This document shows, in pieces, positions 39,028-46,984 of a stretch of 50,395 bases of DNA. How positions within the stretch are numbered: position 1 is the first letter of the stretch; each line of letters starts with the position of its first letter. The notes under the pieces are model-generated. The model was not told the origin of the DNA and searched no databases. It was given only the letters and a program-made list of their open reading frames with translations. The stretch spans positions 1 through 50,395 of the forward strand of contig JACESY010000003.1 in the NCBI GenBank assembly GCA_013911595.1, read 5' to 3'. This DNA is from Azoarcus sp. (GTDB taxonomy: Bacteria > Pseudomonadota > Gammaproteobacteria > Burkholderiales > Rhodocyclaceae). The translations under genes and the position numbers were made by a program.

Positions 39028-39894
39028 TCAGAAGCCGAGGCTGTCGAGCAGGTCATCGACCTGCTCCTGGGTATTGACCACGTCGCTGCGCTTGCTGTCC
39101 ATCACCGGACCGTTCATCAGCCCGTCGCCCTTGGCGGCCGGACGCCGGTCTTCCGGCATGGTCTCGAGCAGCAGTTGCAGCAGTTCGGACTCCAGTGCCT
39201 GGGCCAGGTCGACGACCTTCTTGATGACCTGACCGGTGAGGTCCTGGAAATCCTGCGCCATCATGATTTCCATCAACTGGGCGTTGGTCACCTCGCTGCC
39301 GGTGCGCACGTCACCGATGAACTCACGCGTCTCGCTCGCCAGCAGTTTGAACTCTTCAACAGACAGCTCGTTGGCAAACAAACGGTCCCAACGCGCCTGC
39401 AGCATCTCGGCGTCGTTCTGCAGCTTGTCCTGCACCGGCTTGGCCTGATCGGTGGCGTTGAGTACGCGCGAGGCGGCCTGTTCGGTCATGTGCGCGATGT
39501 AGGTCAGTCGCTGTCGCGCGTCCGGAATGCCCTGCACCGCGTCTGACAGGGACTCGCTGTCGAGCCCGAGCGCGCGCAGCGTGTCATGCACCTGGCGCGT
39601 CATGTGGCCGATCTTGCTGAACACCTCGTCGCCTTCGGCCTCGTGCGCCGCACCCTGCGCCGGTGCGGCCTGGCCCACGGACGCAGCCTGCGGCTCGTAG
39701 GTGGACGCGACTTCGTCGAACAGCGCCTGCAGGTCCGGATCGTCGCCACCGGCCGCTGCCGCAGCTGGTGCGGGTGCTGCGGCGGCCGGGGCTACGGTGG
39801 CCTGGTCGCGCCCGGCGTCTGCGGCGATGCTGTCGAACAGCTCCTGCAGATCGTCGTTGTCGCCGGCCTCGTCGATTTTCTGTTTCTTGGTCAT
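39028..39894 (-). CDS. cheZ: CheY-P phosphatase CheZ, with N-terminal extension
   Basis: A 288-residue CheZ, longer than the E. coli protein (214). The helical core has the catalytic motif region MMAQDFQDLTGQVIKKV, whose Gln (in QDLTGQ) inserts into the CheY site. The C-terminal CheY-binding peptide EQVDDLLDSLGF is intact. Ahead of the core are two similar acidic motifs, DDLQELFDSIA (14-24) and PDLQALFDEVA (53-63), joined by an Ala/Pro linker. ATG 39894 is used since MTKKQK is a plausible N-terminus and the upstream frame overlaps cheY. It speeds loss of the motor-switch signal. Confidence 0.92.
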   Translation of the reverse strand: MTKKQKIDEAGDNDDLQELFDSIAADAGRDQATVAPAAAAPAPAAAAAGGDDPDLQALFDEVASTYEPQAASVGQAAPAQGAAHEAEGDEVFSKIGHMTRQVHDTLRALGLDSESLSDAVQGIPDARQRLTYIAHMTEQAASRVLNATDQAKPVQDKLQNDAEMLQARWDRLFANELSVEEFKLLASETREFIGDVRTGSEVTNAQLMEIMMAQDFQDLTGQVIKKVVDLAQALESELLQLLLETMPEDRRPAAKGDGLMNGPVMDSKRSDVVNTQEQVDDLLDSLGF

Positions 39895-39937
39895 CTCATC
39901 CCCTACCTTGCTCGACCACCCAACTCGGTGCGGTGAA

Positions 39938-40327
39938 TCACTGTTCCATGCGATCGAAGATCTTCTGCAGCTTCTCGGCCATCGTCGCCGCCGTGAACGG
40001 CTTGACGATGTAGCCGCTGGCACCGGCTTGGGCGGCAGCGATGATGTTTTCTTTCTTGGCCTCGGCCGTGACCATCAGCACCGGCAGGTGCTTGAGCGAC
40101 GGTGCCTTGCGGATGCTCTGCAGCAGCGTCAGGCCATCCATGTTGGGCATGTTCCAGTCGGTGACGACGAAATCGAAGCCACCGCCATCGAGCTTTTGCA
40201 GCGCTACCACGCCGTCTTCGGCCTCGTCGACGTTGGTGTAGCCCAGTTCCTTGAGCAGATTGCGCACGATGCGCCGCATCGTCGAGAAATCGTCGACGAC
40301 GAGAAATTTCATCTTGGGGTCAGACAT
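39938..40327 (-). CDS. cheY: chemotaxis response regulator CheY
   Basis: A 129-residue single receiver domain. Acidic pair D12-D13, phosphoacceptor D57 (VVTDWNMP), T87 (MVTA) and K109 (VKPF) sit at the exact E. coli CheY positions. Phosphorylated by CheA, it binds the flagellar switch. It lies between the first cheV (39 bases upstream) and cheZ (43 bases downstream), the normal cheY-cheZ arrangement. Confidence 0.97.
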   Translation of the reverse strand: MSDPKMKFLVVDDFSTMRRIVRNLLKELGYTNVDEAEDGVVALQKLDGGGFDFVVTDWNMPNMDGLTLLQSIRKAPSLKHLPVLMVTAEAKKENIIAAAQAGASGYIVKPFTAATMAEKLQKIFDRMEQ

Positions 40328-40366
40328 TCGCTTCTCCGTAGTTTCCGCAGCCGGCCCGGCTCGCCG

Positions 40367-41317
40367 TCAATGCCCGCGCGCCAGCAGGGGGCGCAGGGTC
40401 TCGGCCAGAGCGTCGGCGTCGAATTTTGCCACGTACACATCCACCCCGACCTGTTTGCCCATCGCCCGGTTGGCCTGCGAGGACAGCGACGAGTGCATCA
40501 CCACCGGAATGCCCTCGAAGCGCGAATCGGTCTTGATGCGGCGCGTGAGCACATAACCATCCATCTCGGGCATCTCGGCGTCCACCAGGATGACGTCGAC
40601 CTCTTCGCTAACGTGGCGGCCGATCTGCTCGGCATGTGTCGCCATGTTGTCGAGCCGGTTCCAGGCCTCCAAACCGTTGACCGCGTGCTTGTGCTTGACC
40701 CCGAGCTTGTCGAGGACTTCGTTGATCTTGCGCCGCGCCACGGTCGAATCATCGACGAAGAACACATTGCGCTCGTGCCCGCCGTGAATCGGATGGATGG
40801 CCCCGACGACGGCTTCGCCGAAGGTCGCGGCGAGCACGGTCTCGACGTCGACGATGGATACCAGCGTGCCGTCCTCGAGTTCGGTGATCGCGGTGATGTA
40901 GTTGTTGCCGTGACTGGAGACGTTATCGGGTGCACGCACGCGGTCCCATTCGACACGCACGATGCGATCGACGTCATGCACCAGAAAGCCCAGCGTGCGC
41001 TTGCTGTATTCGGTGACCATCATCGAGCCACCCAACTCGGCGTCGACGTGCGCCAGCCCCATGATCTTGGCAAGCGACAGTACCGGGATGACGTTGCCGC
41101 GCAGCGAGATCAGCCCCTCGACGCCTGCCGGCATGTTCGGCGAGGGCGTGATGAACGGCGTGGCCGAGACCTCGCGCACCTTGAACACGTTGATGCCGAA
41201 GGTCTCCCCGGTGCCGAGCGTAAACAGCAGGATCTCCATGCGGTTCGAGCCGGCCAGGCTGGTGCGCGCGTCGACGCTGTCGAACAGTCCGCTGTGCGTG
41301 GAATTGGCTTCAGACAT
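40367..41317 (-). CDS. cheV: chemotaxis coupling/receiver protein CheV (copy A)
   Basis: A 316-residue CheW-receiver fusion. The CheW-like part (about 25-170) has FGINVFKVREV and LISLRGNVIPVLSLAK. The receiver (about 185-312) has the acidic pair in VFFVDDSTVARR and phosphoacceptor Asp in ILVDAEMPEMDGY. CheV proteins couple receptors to CheA and act in adaptation as a phosphate-controlled or sink protein. A GAGGAAG ribosome site precedes the ATG. It lies nine bases after the second cheV and shares its architecture, indicating an old tandem duplication. Confidence 0.93.
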   Translation of the reverse strand: MSEANSTHSGLFDSVDARTSLAGSNRMEILLFTLGTGETFGINVFKVREVSATPFITPSPNMPAGVEGLISLRGNVIPVLSLAKIMGLAHVDAELGGSMMVTEYSKRTLGFLVHDVDRIVRVEWDRVRAPDNVSSHGNNYITAITELEDGTLVSIVDVETVLAATFGEAVVGAIHPIHGGHERNVFFVDDSTVARRKINEVLDKLGVKHKHAVNGLEAWNRLDNMATHAEQIGRHVSEEVDVILVDAEMPEMDGYVLTRRIKTDSRFEGIPVVMHSSLSSQANRAMGKQVGVDVYVAKFDADALAETLRPLLARGH

Positions 41318-41326
41318 GACGCTTCC

Positions 41327-42295
41327 TCACTTGGATTCCTGACGCACGAGGCGACTCTCGGAGATCATGCGGCGCAGCGTCGAGGCCAGACGCTGCGGCT
41401 CGAACTTGGACACGTACTCGTCCACACCGACGGACTTGCCCAGGGTCTGGTTGGACATGCCCGAGAGCGACGAATGCATCACGATCGGAATGCCGGCGAA
41501 GCGGCTGTCGGACTTGATCGTCTTGGTCAGGATGTAGCCATCCATCTCGGGCATCTCGACGTCGGTCAGGATCACGCTGACCATCTCGCGCACGCTCTTG
41601 CCGGCCGCTTGCGCGTGGCCGGCAATGCGATGCAACTCGTCGAGCGCGCGACGGCCGTTGATCGCGCCGACATAGCGCAGTTCGAGCGCCTTGAGGGTGC
41701 GCTCGATCTGGCCGCGCGCAACCGCCGAATCGTCGGCGAACACGACGACGCGCTCGTCCTCTAGCGGTTCGATGTTGTTGAAGGCCATCGTCTCATCGTA
41801 CTGGGCGGTCTCGGACAGGACCTTTTCGACGTCGAGCATCATCACCAGGCGCGCGTCGGGCAGCTCGGTGATCGCCGTGACCAGCCCGCCCATCTTGGCG
41901 GTGAGCATCTCCGGCGGCACGCGCATCTGCGCCCAGTCCAGGCGCAGGATGGTGTCTACCGCCTCGACCAGGAAGCCCTGCGTATGCCCGTTGTATTCGG
42001 TCACGATCATGATGCCGCGCGGCGTCGTCGGATCGATGCCGACATACTTTGCGAGGTCGACCACCGGCACCAGCGTGCCGCGCAGGCTGACCATGCCCTC
42101 GACGCAATCGGGCATCTCGGGCGCGGCCGTGATTTCGGGCGTGCGCATGACCTCGCGCACCTTGAACACGTTAATGCCGAAGGTTTCCTTGCGCCCGGTA
42201 TGCGCGTCGTGACCCAGCGTAAAGAGCAGGATCTCGAGCTTGTTGGTGCCGGCTAGGCGCGTACGCGCCTCGATGTTGCTGAACAGATTGGACAT
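41327..42295 (-). CDS. cheV: chemotaxis coupling/receiver protein CheV (copy B)
   Basis: A 322-residue paralogue of the neighbouring CheV. CheW-like part: ETFGINVFKVREVMRTPEI and MVSLRGTLVPVVDLAKYVG. Receiver: VVVFADDSAVARGQIER and phosphoacceptor Asp in ILTDVEMPEMDGY. ATG 42295 (MSNLFSNIEART) aligns with the start of copy A, so the upstream ATG at 42337 is rejected. The linker between domains and the first half differ enough from copy A to suggest different receptor partners. No separate cheW is in this operon. Confidence 0.93.
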   Translation of the reverse strand: MSNLFSNIEARTRLAGTNKLEILLFTLGHDAHTGRKETFGINVFKVREVMRTPEITAAPEMPDCVEGMVSLRGTLVPVVDLAKYVGIDPTTPRGIMIVTEYNGHTQGFLVEAVDTILRLDWAQMRVPPEMLTAKMGGLVTAITELPDARLVMMLDVEKVLSETAQYDETMAFNNIEPLEDERVVVFADDSAVARGQIERTLKALELRYVGAINGRRALDELHRIAGHAQAAGKSVREMVSVILTDVEMPEMDGYILTKTIKSDSRFAGIPIVMHSSLSGMSNQTLGKSVGVDEYVSKFEPQRLASTLRRMISESRLVRQESK

Positions 42296-42387
42296 TGCTC
42301 TCTCCGCGCTGCGCGGTCGGGTCCGTCCTCTCCGCATCCGGGCCGGCGGTGGCCCGGGCGGACGGTCGAACCGCCGTGTCAGTCCCT

Positions 42388-43038
42388 CTAACGGTTGGTG
42401 TTACCGAATTCTTTAGCCGATTGTGTCGCGCCGGGCAAACCGAACTGGCGCAACGCATGCGCGGCGATCTCGTCGAGCGGCAAGACCTCGATCGCCGCGC
42501 CGATCAGCACCGCCTCGCGCGGCATGCCATAGACCACGCAAGAGCCCTCGTCCTGCGCGATTGTCCATGCGCCGGCACGACGCATCGCGAGCAAGCCATC
42601 GGCACCGTCCTTGCCCATGCCGGTGAGCAGCACGCCCACGGCCGCCGGCCCCAGTCGCTCTGCCGCCGATCGGAACAGCACGTCGACCGACGGTCGGTGC
42701 CGATTTACCGGATCCGCACGACTCAGCGAACACACCAGTTCCTTGCCCGCAGCACGCAGGGACAGATGCGAATGCCCGGGCGCGATATAGGCCGTGCCCC
42801 GGCACAGGCGCTCGCCGTCTTCGGCTTCCTTGACGCGAATCGCGCAGATGCTGTCGAGACGCTTGGCGAAGGTGACGGTGAACAGTTCCGGCATGTGTTG
42901 CACGATGAGCACCGGCGGGGCCGCGGGTGGCAGGGCCTGCAGCACCACCTTGACCGCCTCGGTACCGCCGGTGGACGCGCCGATGCACAGATGGGTTCGG
43001 GCGTGGCCGCGCTTGGCGCCGGGTACATCCCCCTGCAT
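42388..43038 (-). CDS. cheB: CheB methylesterase domain protein without receiver
   Basis: A 216-residue protein made only of the CheB catalytic domain. The triad is S22 (GASTGG), H48 (VQHMP) and D144 (GMGKDGADG). The family removes methyl groups from (and deamidates) chemoreceptors. The N-terminal receiver of standard CheB (about 140 residues) is absent: the gene starts four bases after the cheR stop, so there is no room for it. Upstream codons in the frame (to 43158) overlap cheR and show no receiver. Activity would not be controlled directly by CheA phosphorylation. Confidence 0.9.
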   Translation of the reverse strand: MQGDVPGAKRGHARTHLCIGASTGGTEAVKVVLQALPPAAPPVLIVQHMPELFTVTFAKRLDSICAIRVKEAEDGERLCRGTAYIAPGHSHLSLRAAGKELVCSLSRADPVNRHRPSVDVLFRSAAERLGPAAVGVLLTGMGKDGADGLLAMRRAGAWTIAQDEGSCVVYGMPREAVLIGAAIEVLPLDEIAAHALRQFGLPGATQSAKEFGNTNR

Positions 43039-43042
43039 GGTC

Positions 43043-43918
43043 TCAGCCCACCGGTCGATACACGGTCCGCCCGACCAGGCGGAACAGATCCGAGGCATGC
43101 TGGAAGCTTTCCGAATGCCCTGCGTACAACGCACCGTCGGACGCGAGCAGCGGCGCAAAACGTTTCAGGATTGCGTACTGCGTAGGCTTGTCAAAATAGA
43201 TCATCACATTGCGGCAGAAGATGGCATCGAGTGGTCCGCGCAATCCCCAGTGCGGGTCGAGCAGGTTGACCGTGCGAAAGCTCACCAGCCGTTGCAGTTC
43301 GGGCCGAATACGCCAGGCTCCACCGGCTTCCTGCTGGAAGTACTGCTGCAGGCGGGTCGGCGACATGCGCGCGACGCGGTCCGCTTCGTAGTGGCCGCGC
43401 CGCGCCACGCCGAGCACCTCGGTGTTGACGTCGCTGGCGATGATGGCCACCGGCGGCGCCAGCGAACGAAAGGCCTCACAGGCGGCGATCGCGATCGAGT
43501 ATGGCTCCTCCCCGGTCGAGGCGGCACAGCACCATATCTGGATGCGGCGGCCCGCGCCGATCTTGCGCAACTGCTCGGCAAGAAGGTCGAAGTGGTGGGC
43601 TTCGCGGAAAAACGAAGTCAGATTCGTCGTCAGTGAATTGACGAAGGCTTCCCACTCGACTCGATCTCGCTCGAGCCGCGCCAGATAACCGGCGAAGGTG
43701 GTCTCGCCACAGATTCGCAGACGTCGCGTGAGCCGGCTATAGACCATGTCCTGCTTGGCCGGAGTGAGCGCGATCCCGACGTGGTCATGAATCAGCTTGC
43801 GAATGCGCTCGAAGTCGTCGACGGAGAACGAGAATTCGCGCCCAGAGGTGGGCGACGGCGCCGTCGGCGCCGCACGCGCAGACGACAGTGACGCCGGCTT
43901 ACGGTCGTGAATGCTCAT
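43043..43918 (-). CDS. cheR: chemoreceptor methyltransferase CheR
   Basis: A 291-residue CheR. The N-terminal helical domain ([20 protein letters not shown]) is followed by the SAM-binding domain with [36 protein letters not shown] and [14 protein letters not shown]. It methylates receptor glutamates with SAM. A Ser/Ala/Pro-rich N-terminal extension of about 25 residues precedes the usual start. ATG 43918 is chosen from the GAGGA site just upstream. motB lies 51 bases upstream. Confidence 0.95.
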   Translation of the reverse strand: MSIHDRKPASLSSARAAPTAPSPTSGREFSFSVDDFERIRKLIHDHVGIALTPAKQDMVYSRLTRRLRICGETTFAGYLARLERDRVEWEAFVNSLTTNLTSFFREAHHFDLLAEQLRKIGAGRRIQIWCCAASTGEEPYSIAIAACEAFRSLAPPVAIIASDVNTEVLGVARRGHYEADRVARMSPTRLQQYFQQEAGGAWRIRPELQRLVSFRTVNLLDPHWGLRGPLDAIFCRNVMIYFDKPTQYAILKRFAPLLASDGALYAGHSESFQHASDLFRLVGRTVYRPVG

Positions 43919-43969
43919 TCCTCGCCCTTCCTCGAAGCATCCTCGACCCCGCAACAAAGCGTGGCGGTG

Positions 43970-44941
43970 CTATTCAACTTGGTTCCCGATCTGCTCTAGC
44001 AGCGCTTCTGGCTGTGTCGGCCCTGCGTCGGCTTCGACATCGAGGGTCGGACTCTCGCCGAGCACGGCCTCTTCGGTGCGCTTGTTCATGACGATGATAC
44101 TGATGCGACGGTTCGACGGGTCGAAAGCATCCTCCGGATTGAACGGAATCGTGTCGGAATGCCCGACCACCCGCGCAATCTTGGACGGATCCAGGCCACC
44201 GGCGATCAGTTCGCGACGCGAAGCGTTGGCGCGGTTGGCCGACAGCTCCCAGTTCGAGAAAGCGCGCTCGCCGTCCGGGAAGGGCTTGGCGTCGGTGTGG
44301 CCTGACAGGCTCAGCCGGTTGGGCAGATCGTTGAGCGCACGTCCGATCGCGCGCAACAGCTCGCGCGTGTGCGAGCGCAGTTCGGCACTGGACAAGTCGA
44401 ACATGGGCCGGTTCTGCTCATCGACGAGCTGGATGCGCAGGCCCTCGGACGTGATATCGATGAGGATCTGGTTCTTGAACGCACGCAGGTTCGGCGTGGC
44501 CTCGATGAGCGCCTCGAGCCGCCCCTTCATCTCGATCAGTCGGGCACGCTCGCGCGTCTCCTGCCCCTCGGTCTCGTCAGATATGCTCGAGCGCGAGCGC
44601 GCCGCGTCGAGGTTGATCATGCGCCGCTGCGCCTCGACGTCGCCACGCTTGACCTGACCGACCGAACGCGACAGGTCTTCGCCGCCACCGGGGATGATGC
44701 TGGAACGGTCGCCCGAACTGTTGCCACCCTGCTGCGCCACGCGCAGCGGGCTCTGGAAGAACTCGGCGATACCCTTGAGATCACCGTCCGAGGTCGAACC
44801 CAGCAGCCACAACATCAGGAAGAAGGCCATCATCGCGGTCACGAAGTCCGCATAGGCGATTTTCCACGCGCCGCCGTGGTGAGCCGCATGACCCTTGTTG
44901 ACCCTGCGAATGACGATGGGCTGCTGGTTCTCGTCGCTCAT
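43970..44941 (-). CDS. motB: flagellar stator protein MotB
   Basis: A 323-residue stator subunit. One membrane helix (about 28-50) carries the proton-accepting D32 in AYADFVTAMMAFF. A periplasmic linker/plug follows, then an OmpA-type peptidoglycan-binding domain (about 170-300) with LSLSGHTDAKPF and NRRISIIVMNK. The residues around D32 are those of proton-driven MotB. A C-terminal acidic tail follows. motA is 31 bases upstream. Confidence 0.96.
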   Translation of the reverse strand: MSDENQQPIVIRRVNKGHAAHHGGAWKIAYADFVTAMMAFFLMLWLLGSTSDGDLKGIAEFFQSPLRVAQQGGNSSGDRSSIIPGGGEDLSRSVGQVKRGDVEAQRRMINLDAARSRSSISDETEGQETRERARLIEMKGRLEALIEATPNLRAFKNQILIDITSEGLRIQLVDEQNRPMFDLSSAELRSHTRELLRAIGRALNDLPNRLSLSGHTDAKPFPDGERAFSNWELSANRANASRRELIAGGLDPSKIARVVGHSDTIPFNPEDAFDPSNRRISIIVMNKRTEEAVLGESPTLDVEADAGPTQPEALLEQIGNQVE

Positions 44942-44972
44942 GGCTCACTCGGCACGACGGGCGCACGGCCCG

Positions 44973-45833
44973 TCATCCCGACTTCTTCCGGTTCTTGATG
45001 TCCTCCTCGAGCTCGAGGAAGCCGGGCCGGTCGGCCGAATGCAGCACCTTGCGACCGAACTCGACTGCGACCTGTGGCGCGTAGCCGTTCATGCTCGCCA
45101 GCAACACCACCTTGATGCACTGAAATGTCTTGGAGCCGGCCTCGGCGCGCTGTTCGAGCTGGCTCGCGACGGGCTGCACGAAACCATAGGAGAGCAGGAT
45201 GCCGAGGAAGGTGCCGACCAGTGCGCCACCGAGCATCTTGCCAAGCACCGCAGGCGGCTCGCCGACCGAGCCCATGACGTTGACCACCCCCATCACCGCC
45301 ACGACGATACCGAAGGCCGGCAACCCGTCGCCGATCTTGGCGACGATGTCGGCCGGCGCCTTGGCCTCGTGGTGGTGGGTTTCGATCTCGGCGTCCATCA
45401 GCGCCTCGATCTCGAAGGCATTGAGGTTGCCGCCCACCATCATGCGCAGGTAGTCCGTCAGGAACTCGACCGCATGATGATCGGCCATCACATCCGGATA
45501 CTTGCCGAAAAGCGCACTCGACTCGGGGTTCTCCACATCGGCCTCGACCGCCATCAGGCCTTCCTTGCGAACCTTGGACAACACCTCGTACATCAGGGCG
45601 AGCAGGTTCATGTAGAGCGCCTTGTTGTAGCGCTCGCCCTTGAGCACGCTGGGCAGCGCACCCAGGGTCGCCTTCATCGCGCGCGGCGAATTGCCGCCGA
45701 CGAACGAGCCGACCATCAGGCCGAAGATCGCGACGTATTCCAGCGGCACCCACAGGGCCATCAGGCTGCCGTGCATCGCGTAGGTGCCGATCGACGCGAG
45801 CAGGACGATTATGTATCCGACGATTAGCAGCAC
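44973..45833 (-). CDS. motA: flagellar stator protein MotA
   Basis: A 286-residue protein with four membrane helices (about 1-20, 30-48, 170-190, 200-222). The cytoplasmic loop has basic and acidic residues near 89-97 (KVRKEGLMAVEAD) that contact FliG, and the channel proline motif GDGLPAFGIVVAVMGVV is present. With MotB it forms the proton-driven stator. It is the first gene of the motA...cheA transcription unit, with a sigma-28 promoter about 55 bases upstream. Confidence 0.96.
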   Translation of the reverse strand: MLLIVGYIIVLLASIGTYAMHGSLMALWVPLEYVAIFGLMVGSFVGGNSPRAMKATLGALPSVLKGERYNKALYMNLLALMYEVLSKVRKEGLMAVEADVENPESSALFGKYPDVMADHHAVEFLTDYLRMMVGGNLNAFEIEALMDAEIETHHHEAKAPADIVAKIGDGLPAFGIVVAVMGVVNVMGSVGEPPAVLGKMLGGALVGTFLGILLSYGFVQPVASQLEQRAEAGSKTFQCIKVVLLASMNGYAPQVAVEFGRKVLHSADRPGFLELEEDIKNRKKSG

Positions 45834-45887
45834 CAGCGTACCTCGAGCGCGTCGATCCGGGATCGGTCAGGGAATGCGTATCTTAAA

Positions 45888-45914
45888 GTAACGGTGGATC
45901 GAGCCAAAACTTGA
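45888..45914 (-). promoter_or_regulatory. sigma-28 (FliA) promoter of motA-cheA operon
   Basis: On the minus strand TCAAGTTT (45914 to 45907), 11 bases, then ACCGTTAC (45895 to 45888). This is close to the FliA consensus TAAAGTTT-N11-GCCGATAA and to betaproteobacterial CAAGT/CCGTTA variants. It lies directly before the stator gene and after the flhC terminator. Confidence 0.68.
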
Positions 45915-45917
45915 CGC

Positions 45918-45941
45918 AAAAAAAACCGCCCCGCGGGCGGT
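45918..45941 (-). terminator. rho-independent terminator of flhDC
   Basis: On the minus strand ACCGCCC, loop GCG, GGGCGGT (stem 45925-45941) followed by an eight-base U run. It separates flhDC from motA. Confidence 0.88.
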
Positions 45942-45968
45942 CTGGTTGCGTCGACGCAGTGCGCGACT

Positions 45969-46541
45969 TCAATCCATGCTCGCGACACGCTCGCGCACGG
46001 CACGTGCGTTCGGGCTGACCTTGCCGCGACCACGTCCCTTGCCGGCACGCGAGGGCATGTTGCACAAGCCGCAGGTGTAATCGTGCACCGGGTCGTAAGC
46101 ATGGGCGACGTAGCGCCCGTCGCAACTGCCGCAGGGCGCAAGTTGCAGCATGTCGGCATCGAAGAAGCGCACCAGGGTCCAGGCACGGGTGATGCTCAGC
46201 ACCGGCTCGAGGCTTGCCGCGTCGATGTGGTCCAGATAGAGGTGATAGGCCTTGAGCACCGTCTCCAGCGAAGACAATCCGCCACGCCCGGCGAAATAGC
46301 GATGAAAACCCATGAACAACGAACCGTGCACATTGGGCTGCCAGGCCATGAACCAGTCGGTCGAAAACGGCAGCATGCCCTTCGGGGGCGAGACACCACG
46401 CACCTCCTTGTAGATGCGCAGCAGGCGTTCGCGGCTGAGCTGGGTCTCGGCCTCGAGCATCTGCATGCGCGCTCCGAGGCTGACCATCTCGATGGCGCGA
46501 CGAACGTCGTCGGCCTCGGCAATCACGCTCTTGTTCTTCAT
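45969..46541 (-). CDS. flhC: flagellar transcriptional activator FlhC
   Basis: A 190-residue protein with the zinc cysteines C137, C140, C157 and C160 (CGSC and CGLC), the same positions as E. coli FlhC. GMLPFSTDWFMAW is another conserved stretch. FlhC with FlhD forms the hetero-hexameric master activator of class II flagellar promoters. The C-terminus is basic (GKGRGRGK). The ATG at 46541 lies ten bases after flhD; the longer open frame upstream overlaps flhD and is rejected. Confidence 0.96.
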   Translation of the reverse strand: MKNKSVIAEADDVRRAIEMVSLGARMQMLEAETQLSRERLLRIYKEVRGVSPPKGMLPFSTDWFMAWQPNVHGSLFMGFHRYFAGRGGLSSLETVLKAYHLYLDHIDAASLEPVLSITRAWTLVRFFDADMLQLAPCGSCDGRYVAHAYDPVHDYTCGLCNMPSRAGKGRGRGKVSPNARAVRERVASMD

Positions 46542-46551
46542 TGTGACTTCC

Positions 46552-46869
46552 TCAGTTGTTCTCGTCGGCCAGACGGCCGGCCGCAACGATCGCGGCATGG
46601 ATGCTGGAGCTGGCCGAATCGCGCCCCTCGCCGGCCAGCAGGCCCGCCAGCTTGGCATCATCGAAGCGGAACACCGGCAGCAACATCTGGCCAGTCGCCA
46701 TGCGAACCAGACGGGCACTCGAAAGCCCGGCGATCAGATCGGCCACTTCGTCGCTCACGCCGAGTCGGTACATTGCCGTATCGCGATCCTCGCGCAGCAT
46801 TTTCTGCGCCAGCATCAGATAGGCGATGTTCAACTCCCGAATCTCTTCCTGAAAATCGCTTCGCTTCAT
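46552..46869 (-). CDS. flhD: flagellar transcriptional regulator FlhD
   Basis: A 105-residue helical protein with IRELNIAYLMLAQKMLREDR and AMYRLGVSDEVADLIAGLS, which are FlhD hallmarks. It dimerises and joins FlhC. The start at 46869 gives the normal short length. Its 115-base upstream region contains an AT-rich dyad. It is separated by that region from the diguanylate-cyclase-like gene, which ends at 46985 and reads in the same direction. Confidence 0.94.
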   Translation of the reverse strand: MKRSDFQEEIRELNIAYLMLAQKMLREDRDTAMYRLGVSDEVADLIAGLSSARLVRMATGQMLLPVFRFDDAKLAGLLAGEGRDSASSSIHAAIVAAGRLADENN

Positions 46870-46910
46870 CCTTCGACCGCGATCAGACGGATACGCCCCG
46901 AACTTAAAGT

Positions 46911-46930
46911 AGTTTGTTACGAATTACAAA
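46911..46930. promoter_or_regulatory. dyad upstream of flhD, candidate operator
   Basis: GTTTGT (46911-46916) and ACAAAC (46925-46930) form an inverted repeat around TACGAATT, within an AT-rich segment 42-61 bases before the flhD start. The flhDC promoter is usually a control hub; a regulator site here is plausible but unproven. Confidence 0.35.
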
Positions 46931-46984
46931 CCAGCTTACACAGGCTTGGCAAAAAAACCACATCGCCAACACGACAAACCGGAG

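Noticed and set aside
36983..39232. 749-codon plus-strand frame over cheA
   Set aside because: Antisense to CheA, which carries all kinase motifs; no similarity in the shadow frame.
46951..46957. Seven-A run as a terminator U tract of the GGDEF gene (minus strand)
   Set aside because: No stable stem precedes the U run on the minus strand.
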